Below, piece by piece: positions 55,590 through 64,000 of a DNA stretch of 64,000 nt. A program made the position numbers and the translations under genes. Position 1 is the first letter of the stretch; the number at the start of each line of letters is the position of its first letter. Source of the stretch: Alistipes provencensis (lineage in GTDB: Bacteria; Bacteroidota; Bacteroidia; Bacteroidales; Rikenellaceae); contig NZ_LT559262.1 of the NCBI RefSeq assembly GCF_900083545.1, positions 2,637,673-2,701,672 of the forward strand. The letters run 5' to 3'. The notes beneath the pieces are model-generated. The model ran no database searches. It was not told where the DNA came from and was given only the letters and a program-made list of their open reading frames with translations.

Positions 55590-56036
55590 CGCCGTCGTTC
55601 TGCGATCCTTACTGCGGTCTTCCGGACCGTCGATAGTCCGGAAAGCCGCCGTAATGTCGTAAATCGTAAAATATTGCCCGAAAATTCGTCATCATTATTT
55701 TTGAAATTCTTGAATAATTTGTATATTTGCAAGTAAGCGAGTGGGTTACGACATTCGTTTTTGTTTCAAACCGTGTGAAAACGGGTTGAAATATCGCGTG
55801 ATTCTTAGGAATACGGCGGATTTTCATTACAGATCGTAACAAAAGGGTCCCGAAATCAAAGGACGTGTCCCGGGACTGACATGGCGGCAGGCAATTAGGT
55901 TCCTTATATTATATTAGGTACGAGGTTCGGCGGTGTTCGGGTGTTCCCGGATACAGGGTGCCGGGCGACGGTTTCCCGTATCGACTGAATATAGAGCGCT
56001 GCCTCAGAAACCGGGCGGCAATAAAAAACAAGAGTC
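55590..56036. other. Long intergenic region with hairpin, promoter and short inverted repeats
   Basis: About 450 bases with no gene. It holds a hairpin TTCCGGAC/GTCCGGAA (55620-55643) after ald and a pair of 10-bp inverted repeats (AATGTCGTAA at 55653-55662 and TTACGACATT at 55746-55755) around a -7 box. The 300-base leader that follows has pairing segments such as TTTCAAACCG / CGGGTTGAAA. Confidence 0.65.
55722..55729 (+). promoter_or_regulatory. -7 box (TATATTTG) for the lipoprotein-SusCD locus
   Basis: Plus-strand consensus match with TTG-type sequence 20-25 bases upstream. It lies between two 10-bp inverted repeats. The first gene starts about 300 bases later. Confidence 0.55.
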
Positions 56037-57487
56037 ATGAAACAAATCGCCAAGAACCTTTCCTTCGCAGGGATGTTGCTGCTCGTCGGCTTCTTTGCGT
56101 CGTGCAAGGACGATGAGGATCCCATCAAGGATCTGACTGTCAAAATTCCCCCCCCCTCGCGGGAGAATATGTCATTGAACAGGGGCAGAGTTTAGAAATC
56201 CCCTTTACGGTAGGTGAGGCGAAGAACGCCGAACTGACCGCCACGGCAACGCCCGACAAGACCGAATACACGGTCGCAGCGACTCTTTCCGCATCCGATC
56301 CCGGATCGGGAGTCATCACGGTAACGGCACCCGATCTCATCCTTTCTCCCGTTACCGTCACCATCACCCTCAAGGTCGACGATTCCAAGACACAGCGTTC
56401 CGCAACCGGGACGGTGACCGTATCCTCGAAACTCATCGACGGATTCACCGAGATCACCACCCCCGCCAACTGCTATATAGCAGCTCCCGGAGCCCTTGTG
56501 AAATTCCCCGCAAATATCGGCAACACGACCGAAAAAGCCGCTTTCAAGACGGCTGAACTCCTGTGGCAGGACGCCGCAGGACTGGTCGAACAACTCATAG
56601 CCGCCCCTGAAGAGAACTGCGTGTATGCAATTCTCAAATCAGGTGTGAGCGGTAACGCCGTCGTCGCCGTCAAGAACGCCGACGGAGCCGTCGTGTGGAG
56701 CTACCACCTCTGGGTGGCCGATTTCGATCCCGATGCCAGCGTCATGACTTGGACCGATGCCGATGGCGGCGTCACCTATAAGATGATGGACCGCTATGTG
56801 GGTGCCGTCAGCAACCAGCCGGGCAGCGATCTTTCCAACGGTCTGTTCTACCAGTGGGGCCGCAAGGACCCGTTCGGCACCTCGAACTACGAGGGCAAGC
56901 TGAAAGCCATGTACAATATGGCCGGCGAAGAGGTGACGCGCACGGTCGAGGCTTGCGCCGCCGAGGATAACATTCCCAATTCGATCGCCAATCCGCTGAC
57001 CCATTATTCGGGTGTGAGCGGCGGCAATTACAGTTGGCTCACGACCGTCAAGGCCAATATCGCCACCGACGCCATGAAGGACCTCTGGGGTGCCGAGTCG
57101 GGCACGCAGACCAAGTACGACCCGTGTCCGGCAGGCTGGCGCGTCGCTCCGCAGGCCGCTTGGAAATTCTATAACGATGCCGATGTGACCAAAGAGATCG
57201 TCTTTGCCGCCGGTGTCGAGTCGCCTGCGAACAAGGATCAGTTGGGACGCAATGTCTCGACCGACGGCACCACGAAATTCTATTTCCCCTCGCAGGGCGA
57301 GATCGCCCACGGCGGCGGCTACTCGAACGGTATCGGTACGAACTGGCCCAGCGGCAAAGCATGGTCGTCGACGGTGGATGCGGCCTATTTCCGTTCGTTC
57401 GGAACGACGGTTTCGCCGACCTCGGTCAGCTACACGGGCGGATTCTCCCAAGGATACGAACTTCCCGTGCGCTGCGTGAAACTCTGA
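56037..57487 (+). pseudogene. Surface lipoprotein with Ig-like and FISUMP-like domains, out of frame at a C9 tract
   Basis: The ATG at 56037 begins a lipoprotein signal with Cys23, followed by KDDED, the acidic type of tail that marks surface export in Bacteroidota. After VKIP the frame enters C9 (56148-56156) and stops at about 56190. One extra C (or two fewer) continues into LAGEYVIEQGQSLEIPFTV and an open frame to 57487, giving about 483 residues. This has one Ig-like domain (about 45-120) and a C-terminal FISUMP-like domain (LFYQWGRKDPF, YDPCPAGWRV, ending PVRCVKL). The gene may be reversibly off, mutated or miscalled. Reinitiation at the GTG/ATG-like codons near 56414 is possible but would lack a signal. 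Confidence 0.72.
56148..56156 (+). repeat. C9 homopolymer in the first FISUMP-like lipoprotein gene
   Basis: Nine C after CAAAATT and before TCGCGGG. Breaks the frame here; C10 or C7 would restore it. Confidence 0.9.
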
Positions 57488-57519
57488 TCGGATTTCAAAA
57501 TTTTTAAACCCTAATACAT

Positions 57520-59295
57520 ATGAATTTAATCAACAAACTCGGCAAGAGTCTGCTTGCCGCATTGCTGCTGACGGGGGCCGCGACCATCGTGTCGTGCGGC
57601 TCGGACGATTCGGACGACGGTCCGAAGCTCGGGGAACTGAAAGCGATCTTTTCGTCGGATAATTTCTCGGTCGAGGCCGGCGGAACCGTCTCGCTGCCTT
57701 TTACCGTGACCGGAGTCGAGGGAGCCACGCTCGCGCTGAGCGCCACGCCTTCCAATACGGCCGCCACGACAAGTGTCACCAGCGACGCCAACTATGCAGG
57801 ATCGGTCGAATTCACGGCCCCAGCAATTACCGACGGTGAAAAGATCACCGTGACGCTGACCGTTACCGATAGTAAGAATAACCGCACCACGACGGCCCAG
57901 ACTTCGGTGACCGTGGGCGCTTCGGAGAAGCTCGCCGTTGCGCTGAGCGCCGACATCAAGTCGATGGCCACCAAACCCGGCGGCTCGTTCGAACTGCCGT
58001 TCACGGTGACGGGCATCGGTACGGCAACGGTAGCCTCGGATGTGACCCTGACCGCTACGTCGGGCTGGAACGCCACCTGCGAGTGGGGTTCGGACAAGAC
58101 CTCGGGCAAGATCAAGGTGACGGCCCCGGCTGCGCTCACCCCGACGCTTGCGCTGTCGATGACCATTTCCGACAACCATAACCGCACCGCGAAACTCGAG
58201 GCGACGCTGACGATCGTCGAGATATCGACCGCCGCCAATGCCGCCAACTGTCACATCGTGGCCCCGGGCAGCACGCTGACCATCAAGGCTGTCGAAGGCA
58301 ACTCGACGACCGAACTCAATTTCAACAACGCCGCGCTCGTATGGCAGGATGCACAAGGCATGGTGAAGTCCGTTTCGGCGAACAGCTCCGAAAAGGTAGT
58401 GGTCGTCCAGCTCAACGCCGGAATCGTGGGTAACGCCGTCGTTGCCGCCAAACTCGACGATGTGATCGTCTGGAGCTGGCACGTCTGGGTCACCGACTAC
58501 GATCCGATGAGCGATCCGTTCGTCTGGACCGATAAATCGACGGGTACGAGCTATACCTTCATGGACCGGAACCTCGGTGCCAAAAATGCCAAGAAATACG
58601 ATGCAGGTTCGCTCGGCCTGCTCTACCAGTGGGGCCGCAAGGACCCGTTCGTGGGTGCCGACGGTACGGAGTCTTCGGTTTATGTGCTCAAATACGACAT
58701 CGACGGCAACCGTGTGCGCGAGGTCAGCGAGGAGCGTCCGACCTATCCGTCGAGCGATTACGAGAGCACCAATCTTCTGCTGTCGATCCAGAATCCCAAC
58801 ACATTCTATTCCGCACCCAGTTCGGCATGGCCCGTCGTGGACTGGCTGACCGACGACGCACAGCGTCAGAACCACGATCTGTGGGGCGGCGTTTCGGGTT
58901 ACAAGACCAAGTACGACCCGTGTCCCGAGGGCTGGAAGGTTCCCGAAGCGGGTGCTCCGTGGGGATTCCGTAAGGAGTACAAGAAAGCGGGCGCCCTCAA
59001 TGACGGGCAGCCCTACGATTCGAGTTATCCATGGTTCATCGAGTACGATGACGCTTATTGCATCGGCTTCCGCTACAAGCAGGCCGATTCGGGCAAGGAG
59101 TACTGGTTTCCCTTCACCGGCAAGAAGGATTGCAACAAGGGAGATCTGAACGGTGTCGGCGGAGGTGCCAATTACAACACCGCTACATGTCAGAACACAC
59201 TGGCTATCATGGAGATGCTCGCATGGGGCAATCCGGCGAGCGAGACGGGCCTCAACCGTCCGTACGGTTCTTCGGTACGTTGCATCAAGGAGTGA
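57520..59295 (+). CDS. Surface lipoprotein with two Ig-like domains and a FISUMP-like domain
   Basis: A 591-residue lipoprotein, lipobox IVSC (Cys26), followed by GSDDSDDG, an acidic surface-export-type stretch. Two similar Ig-like or BACON-like domains (about 43-130 and 135-230) both contain the pattern F-LPFTVTG. A domain with ANCHIVAPGSTLTIKA and a C-terminal FISUMP-like domain follow, with LLYQWGRKDPF, KYDPCPEGWKVP and the ending SSVRCIKE. It is a paralogue of the upstream, frame-broken lipoprotein and starts 32 bases after it. Such proteins often bind glycans or sit at fimbrial tips. The ligand is unknown. Confidence 0.78.
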   Translation: MNLINKLGKSLLAALLLTGAATIVSCGSDDSDDGPKLGELKAIFSSDNFSVEAGGTVSLPFTVTGVEGATLALSATPSNTAATTSVTSDANYAGSVEFTAPAITDGEKITVTLTVTDSKNNRTTTAQTSVTVGASEKLAVALSADIKSMATKPGGSFELPFTVTGIGTATVASDVTLTATSGWNATCEWGSDKTSGKIKVTAPAALTPTLALSMTISDNHNRTAKLEATLTIVEISTAANAANCHIVAPGSTLTIKAVEGNSTTELNFNNAALVWQDAQGMVKSVSANSSEKVVVVQLNAGIVGNAVVAAKLDDVIVWSWHVWVTDYDPMSDPFVWTDKSTGTSYTFMDRNLGAKNAKKYDAGSLGLLYQWGRKDPFVGADGTESSVYVLKYDIDGNRVREVSEERPTYPSSDYESTNLLLSIQNPNTFYSAPSSAWPVVDWLTDDAQRQNHDLWGGVSGYKTKYDPCPEGWKVPEAGAPWGFRKEYKKAGALNDGQPYDSSYPWFIEYDDAYCIGFRYKQADSGKEYWFPFTGKKDCNKGDLNGVGGGANYNTATCQNTLAIMEMLAWGNPASETGLNRPYGSSVRCIKE

Positions 59296-59324
59296 TGACC
59301 GACCTGAAAGTGTAGAAATCTGAG

Positions 59325-59358
59325 GGGTTGCCGGCCTGAGTGGCGGGCAACCCTTTTT
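59325..59358 (+). terminator. Intrinsic terminator or attenuator before susC
   Basis: GGGTTGCC (59325-59332) pairs with GGCAACCC (59346-59353), followed by TTTTTA. No new TAnnTTTG box was seen before the susC-like gene, so partial read-through is likely. Confidence 0.7.
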
Positions 59359-59392
59359 ACCAGCAATTCAAACCCGCTTAAAACAGCATGAA

Positions 59393-62300
59393 ATGAAGAG
59401 ATTTCTGGCAACAGTCATAGCCTGTGTGGCGATCTGCGCCGTGCAGGCCCAGTCCCGCATGGTGCGGGGCACCGTGACCGATGCCGCCGACGGATCGCCT
59501 GTGGTGGGCGTTGCCGTCACGGTGGAGAACGGGACCGCGGCTGCGGTCACCGGGCTCAAGGGCGACTATACGATCAGAGCTTCGCAGGGGCAGACGCTCG
59601 TTTTCTCGTTCTTGGGCATGACTACCCAGCGACACAAGGTCGGCGCGGCCGACGTGATCGATGTGAAGATGGCCGCCGACAACAAGGTGCTCGACGAGGT
59701 GATCGTCGTGGCTTACGGAACGACCAAAAAGGAGACGTTCACCGGCTCGGCCGAGATCGTCACGGCCGAGAAGCTCAAGGACCGTCCCGTGACCGATGTT
59801 ACCAAGATGCTCGACGGACAGGTCGCAGGCGTCATGTCGACCTCGGGCGGCGGACAGCCGGGCAGCGGCGCCGAACTGCGCATCCGCGGTTTCGGGTCGA
59901 TCAACGCTTCGAACTCCCCGCTGCTGGTGGTCGACGGCGTACCGTTCGACGGCGACCTGAATTCGATCAACAGCAGTGACATCGAGTCGATGTCGGTGCT
60001 CAAGGACGCTTCGGCGGGAGCCTTGTACGGCGCCCGCGGAGCCAACGGCGTGATCCTGATCACGACCAAGCAGAACGCCGGACGGGGCGAATCGCTCAGC
60101 GTACACCTGAGCGCCAAGGTGGGCGTCAGCTCGCGGGCCATTCCCTCCTACAACACGATGTCGGCCCGCGAATATATGGAACACATGTACTTGGCCTGTT
60201 ACAACGATCTGGTCTATACGGAGGGCTACCTCCCGTCCGTAGCTGCGGGGATGACCGCCGACCGGCTTGCACGCCAGATACTCGGCACGGACAATATCTA
60301 TAATGTTTACGACAAAGAGATCGGGCAGCTTTTCGACTCGAACGGCAAGATCGTGAAGGATGCCCGCCAGAAATATAACGAGAGCTGGCTCGACGAGGCC
60401 GAGGCCAAATGCCCGGTTCGTCAGGAGTATCAGGTCTCGGTCAACGGTTCGGGCAAAAACAGCCGTTACCTCGCTTCGCTGAGCTACCTCAACGAGGAGG
60501 GTACGCTCAAGACCACGGGTTTCGAACGTTATACGGTGCGTGTCGGTGCGGATTTCTCGCCCAAAAAATGGCTCGATTTCGGTGCCAACGTCAACTATGC
60601 GCACACCGACAGCCAGTTCCTCGGCTCGGAGGGCACGGCCAACAACACCAATGTCTGGTATTCGGCCATGCTGATGGCCCCGATCTACCCGGTCTACAAG
60701 AAGAATCCCGACGGCAGCACCGTGTACGAGGATGACAAAAAGGTCTTCGACTACGGCTCGTCGCGTCCGGCCGGGGCGCAGAACAACCGCAACTCGGTGG
60801 CGACGCTTTTCGACGACGACTATTATACGCTGACCGACAACGTCAGCACCCGCGCTTATGTGGGCTTCAACTGGAAAGGGCTGAAATTCACCTCCAATAT
60901 CGGCGTGGACAACGTCAACGCCTACGAGACGACCAACTACAATCCCTATTCGGGCAACGCCGCCGGCACGGGCCGTCTCACCAAGGAGAGCAGCCGCATG
61001 ATGAGCTATACATGGAACCAGTTGGTGTCCTACAAGACGCAGATCGGCAGGCACAACATCGATGTCATGGCGGGCCACGAGTTCTACAACTACAACATGC
61101 GCTACATCATCGCCGAGCGCACCGGATTCCCCTTTGCCGACTACGACGATCTGGGCATGGGTTCGACACTTGCCGAGGCCAATTCGGCTTCCGACAACTA
61201 TTCGATCAACTCCTACCTCTCCCGCGTCAATTACGACTTTTCCGACCGCTACTATTTTTCGGCGAGCTTTCGCATGGACGCCTCTTCGCGTTTCAAGAAG
61301 GAGAACCGCTGGGGAGCCTTCTGGTCGGTGGGCGCTTCGTGGCGCATCTCGCAGGAGAAATTCCTGAACGGCGTGAGCTGGATCGACAACATCACCCTCA
61401 AGGCCAGCTACGGCGTGCAGGGCAACGACAACCTCGGCTCCTACTACGCATGGCAGTCGCTCTACGACATGAACTACCCGAATGCCAACCAGTCGGGTGC
61501 GGTCATCAACTCGATCGAGAACAAGGACGTGACGTGGGAGAAAAACGGCAACCTGAACGTCGGCGTCGAATTCCGCCTGTTCGACCGCCTTACGGGTACC
61601 GTCGAATGGTACAACCGCAAGACCACCGACCTGCTGCTGGAGTACCCGATGGCCATTTCGCTCGGCTTCCCGGGTTATTACGCCAATGTGGGCAGCATTG
61701 TCAACCGCGGTTTCGACATCACGCTGGGCGCCGACATCATTTCGACACGCGACTGGCGCTGGAACGTTACGGTGATGGGCTCCACGCTGAAGAACAAGGT
61801 CCTGAAGCTCACCGACAACGGCGAGGACATCGTCAACGGCGTCTACATCATCCGCGAGGGGCAGGAGATCAACACCTTCTATATGTCCAAGAGCGCGGGC
61901 GTCGACCCGACCACCGGCGAGCAGCTCTACTGGGCCTATGAAAAGAACGCCGACGGCAGCATGAAGCCCGGCTCGGAGTACATGACCAACGACGCTACCG
62001 TGGCCGCCGGTTGCAAATACCTGCAGGGCAGCCGTATTCCCGACATCTACGGTTCGATCTCGTCGTCGCTGAAATTCCGCGGCTTCGATTTGGGGCTGCT
62101 GTTCACCTATTCGCTCGGGGGCAAGATCTACGACTCGATCTACAACGCCATGATGGAGCCGTCGTTCGTCGGGCAGACCTACCATCGCAACGCCCTGCGC
62201 ACATGGACCGCCCCGGGGCAGAGGACCGACGTGCCGCGCACGACGACCACCGCCTCGACGCAGATCACCGACCGCTACTTGGTCGACGCTTCGTACTTCG

Positions 62301-62512
62301 CCGTGAAGAACATTTCGCTGGGTTACAGCTTGCCGAAAGGAGTGCTGGGCAAGGTCGGCATCGAATCGCTGCGCGTCTACCTGTCCGCCGACAGCCCGTG
62401 GATCTTCACCCACCTGAAGGGTATGAACCCGCAGGCCAGCTTCACGGGGTCGACCTCCTATTCCTATACGCCCAACCGCACGTTCACGCTGGGTGTGGAC
62501 TTAAAATTCTAA
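59393..62512 (+). CDS. susC: SusC/RagA-family TonB-linked outer-membrane protein
   Basis: A 1039-residue protein with a signal peptide (about 20 residues, ending AVQAQ) and a carboxypeptidase-like domain (VRGTVTDAADGSPVVGVAVTVENG). The SusC signature EVIVVAYGTTKKETFTGS leads to a plug (LKDRPVTDVTKMLDGQVAGV, GSINASNSPLLVVDGVPFDGD, GARGANGVILITTK). A long barrel ends in LGVDLKF. SusC proteins transport oligosaccharides or peptides across the outer membrane with a SusD lid. The SusD gene follows after 6 bases. Confidence 0.93.
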   Translation: MKRFLATVIACVAICAVQAQSRMVRGTVTDAADGSPVVGVAVTVENGTAAAVTGLKGDYTIRASQGQTLVFSFLGMTTQRHKVGAADVIDVKMAADNKVLDEVIVVAYGTTKKETFTGSAEIVTAEKLKDRPVTDVTKMLDGQVAGVMSTSGGGQPGSGAELRIRGFGSINASNSPLLVVDGVPFDGDLNSINSSDIESMSVLKDASAGALYGARGANGVILITTKQNAGRGESLSVHLSAKVGVSSRAIPSYNTMSAREYMEHMYLACYNDLVYTEGYLPSVAAGMTADRLARQILGTDNIYNVYDKEIGQLFDSNGKIVKDARQKYNESWLDEAEAKCPVRQEYQVSVNGSGKNSRYLASLSYLNEEGTLKTTGFERYTVRVGADFSPKKWLDFGANVNYAHTDSQFLGSEGTANNTNVWYSAMLMAPIYPVYKKNPDGSTVYEDDKKVFDYGSSRPAGAQNNRNSVATLFDDDYYTLTDNVSTRAYVGFNWKGLKFTSNIGVDNVNAYETTNYNPYSGNAAGTGRLTKESSRMMSYTWNQLVSYKTQIGRHNIDVMAGHEFYNYNMRYIIAERTGFPFADYDDLGMGSTLAEANSASDNYSINSYLSRVNYDFSDRYYFSASFRMDASSRFKKENRWGAFWSVGASWRISQEKFLNGVSWIDNITLKASYGVQGNDNLGSYYAWQSLYDMNYPNANQSGAVINSIENKDVTWEKNGNLNVGVEFRLFDRLTGTVEWYNRKTTDLLLEYPMAISLGFPGYYANVGSIVNRGFDITLGADIISTRDWRWNVTVMGSTLKNKVLKLTDNGEDIVNGVYIIREGQEINTFYMSKSAGVDPTTGEQLYWAYEKNADGSMKPGSEYMTNDATVAAGCKYLQGSRIPDIYGSISSSLKFRGFDLGLLFTYSLGGKIYDSIYNAMMEPSFVGQTYHRNALRTWTAPGQRTDVPRTTTTASTQITDRYLVDASYFAVKNISLGYSLPKGVLGKVGIESLRVYLSADSPWIFTHLKGMNPQASFTGSTSYSYTPNRTFTLGVDLKF

Positions 62513-62518
62513 ACCGCG

Positions 62519-64000
62519 ATGAAAAAAATCAGATACATACTCCTTTGCCTCGTGGCCTGCGCCGGTCTGTCCGGCTGCGGCGACCTGATGGAGACCGATC
62601 CGTCGAACGAGGTGGACAAAAGTTTGATCCTCAAGGATGTCAACGCCGTCAAGGTGGCCATGAACGGAGTCTACTCCACGATGTATAACCGCATCGACTT
62701 CGTGACGGCCAACGCCCACCAGTGCTTCGGCAACATGGCCGTGACGCTGTGCGCCGAGGTGATGGGCGACGACATGATCCAGACGGCGCAGGGTCCCGGA
62801 TGGTTCTGGAAGGACTACAACTACGAGGCCCGTGTACGCTATACCAGCAAAATCTGGCGGAGTTACTTCACATGGAAATACTTTTACGAGATCATCAGCA
62901 ACGTCAACTACATCCTTTCGGTCGAGCATACCGCCACAGGGGATGAGAACGAACTGAAATGCGTCATGGCGCAGGCCTACGCCGCCCGGGCGTTCGCCTA
63001 TTTCATGCTGATCCAGTCGTTCCAGCAGACCTACAAGAAGCACGAGACGTGGCCCGGGGTACCCGTGTACACCGAACCCACGACCAGCGCATCGAAAGGC
63101 AAGGGACGCGGAACGGTGGAGCAGGTCTACACGCAGATCAACGACGACCTGACGGCTGCCCTGACGCGTTTCGAGGAGTGCGGCATCGCGCAGGAGCACA
63201 TTTCCAACCTCGACTACTACGCCACGAGTCTGCTCAAAGCCCGTGTCGCGCTGGTGCAGAACGACTGGCCGACGGCCGCCGAGGCCGCTGCCGAGGCGAT
63301 GAAGAAACCGGGCCGTTCGCTGCTCAGCAGGACCGACGCCACGGTCATAAAGGGCACGTTCGACGACGCGACGAGGAACTGGACCACGGGCAAGACGCCG
63401 TTCAACTCCGTGGCCTCGAGCTCGGTGCTGTGGGGTGCGGAGATGCTCTCGGAACAGTCTACCGTCTATGCGTCGTTCTTCTCCAACATGGACGCCTGCA
63501 CCGATGTCTACTATGCGGCCGAGACGCCCAAGTGCATCAGCAACTGGCTCTATGCCCAGATTCCCGACACCGATGTCCGCAAAGGGTGGTGGAACGGCAA
63601 TATCGGCATTCCGGCCGAGGACTGGAGCTACGGCGCCAACATCAACTACAACCAGCACAAGTTCCAATGGGCCGACCAGAAGGCGCACAAGGGCGATTAT
63701 ATCTTCATGCGGCTGGAGGAGGCTTACCTCATCCGTGCCGAGGCGCTGTGCCGTATGGGTGCCGAATACGAGGACGAGGCCCGCAGCGCGCTGCTCGAAC
63801 TGGGTTCGCGCCGCGACACGGAATATGCCAAGCGCATCGAGACGCTGACGGGCGGCACCCAGACCTTCGCCACGACGGGCGTCGTGAAGACCCTGCTCGA
63901 CGAGATCATCCTCCAGCGCCGCATCGAGCTGTGGGGCGAAGCCGGGCGCATCTTCGACATCCTGCGTCTGGCGAAGGGGTGGACGCGCTATTGGGAGGTG
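62519..64000 (+). CDS. susD: SusD/RagB-family nutrient-binding lipoprotein (3' end off the window)
   Basis: 494 residues are visible, open to the end of the window. The lipobox is LSGC (Cys20), followed by the usual DLMETDPSNEV opening of SusD proteins. TPR-type helices follow (YEIISNVNYILS, AQAYAARAFAYFMLIQSFQQTY with the family RA-AY motif, LKARVALVQNDWPTAAEAAAEAM). The late YIFMRLEEAYLIRAEALCRMG and LLDEIILQRRIELWGEAGRIFDILRL are SusD C-terminal hallmarks. It forms the surface lid over the SusC barrel just upstream. Confidence 0.93.
   Translation, partial: MKKIRYILLCLVACAGLSGCGDLMETDPSNEVDKSLILKDVNAVKVAMNGVYSTMYNRIDFVTANAHQCFGNMAVTLCAEVMGDDMIQTAQGPGWFWKDYNYEARVRYTSKIWRSYFTWKYFYEIISNVNYILSVEHTATGDENELKCVMAQAYAARAFAYFMLIQSFQQTYKKHETWPGVPVYTEPTTSASKGKGRGTVEQVYTQINDDLTAALTRFEECGIAQEHISNLDYYATSLLKARVALVQNDWPTAAEAAAEAMKKPGRSLLSRTDATVIKGTFDDATRNWTTGKTPFNSVASSSVLWGAEMLSEQSTVYASFFSNMDACTDVYYAAETPKCISNWLYAQIPDTDVRKGWWNGNIGIPAEDWSYGANINYNQHKFQWADQKAHKGDYIFMRLEEAYLIRAEALCRMGAEYEDEARSALLELGSRRDTEYAKRIETLTGGTQTFATTGVVKTLLDEIILQRRIELWGEAGRIFDILRLAKGWTRYWEV

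Overview
The window is a 64 kb, GC-rich (roughly 60 percent by eye) chromosomal segment of a Bacteroidales bacterium. The evidence is a SusC/SusD pair, TonB-dependent outer-membrane proteins, many Bacteroidota-restricted families (DUF4251, DUF4294, DUF4876, DUF6850, DUF2975) and repeated -7 promoter boxes of the form TAnnTTTG a short distance upstream of genes on both strands. The high GC and gene content fit Alistipes/Rikenellaceae, but the species cannot be fixed from the sequence alone.

Left part (1-12.2 kb): a truncated LTA-synthase-type sulfatase; a DUF2975 / Xre regulator / M16 zinc protease operon; a small membrane protein; acyl-ACP thioesterase; bacterioferritin; then a surface-glycan cassette (GT4 glycosyltransferase, a GT87 membrane glycosyltransferase whose reading frame continues through a C9 tract into a GT2 domain, a NodB-type deacetylase, and a GtrA flippase). 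The fused GT87-GT2 plus GtrA looks like a compact Gtr-type glycan-modification system that a homopolymer could switch.

Middle part (12.2-38.9 kb) is mostly housekeeping: MFS transporter, TPR protein, Era, a probable small non-coding RNA (about 16.92-17.16 kb), Ffh, DUF4294, a FlK-like thioesterase, VanW, NhaD, tRNA-Gln, GlsB-like protein, TSCPD protein, YajC, DUF1573, NusB, an HI0933-family flavoprotein, PduO-type adenosyltransferase, DUF2795, methyltransferase, CvfB-like RNA-binding protein, CocE-like hydrolase, omega-amidase-like nitrilase, UvrA, two DUF4251 proteins, IspF and PepD.

The most unusual region is 39.0-51.5 kb: a tight six-gene minus-strand operon made of a TonB-dependent receptor, a DUF4876 lipoprotein, a DUF6850 beta-barrel and three tandem paralogous gingipain-like (C25) cysteine peptidases with HEAT-like C-terminal halves and no visible type IX secretion tail. 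A separate large beta-barrel gene without a plug domain is transcribed divergently from an AT-rich gap. I infer a proteolysis-coupled outer-membrane capture or uptake system.

Right end (54.4-64 kb): alanine dehydrogenase, then two surface-type lipoproteins with FISUMP-like C-terminal domains, and a SusC/SusD pair that runs off the window. The first lipoprotein is out of frame at a C9 tract. Three C9/G9 tracts with similar flanks (AATTT or AAATT before, TC after) lie inside three envelope genes. Two of them break the frame and one keeps it, so homopolymer phase variation is a reasonable hypothesis to test against raw reads.
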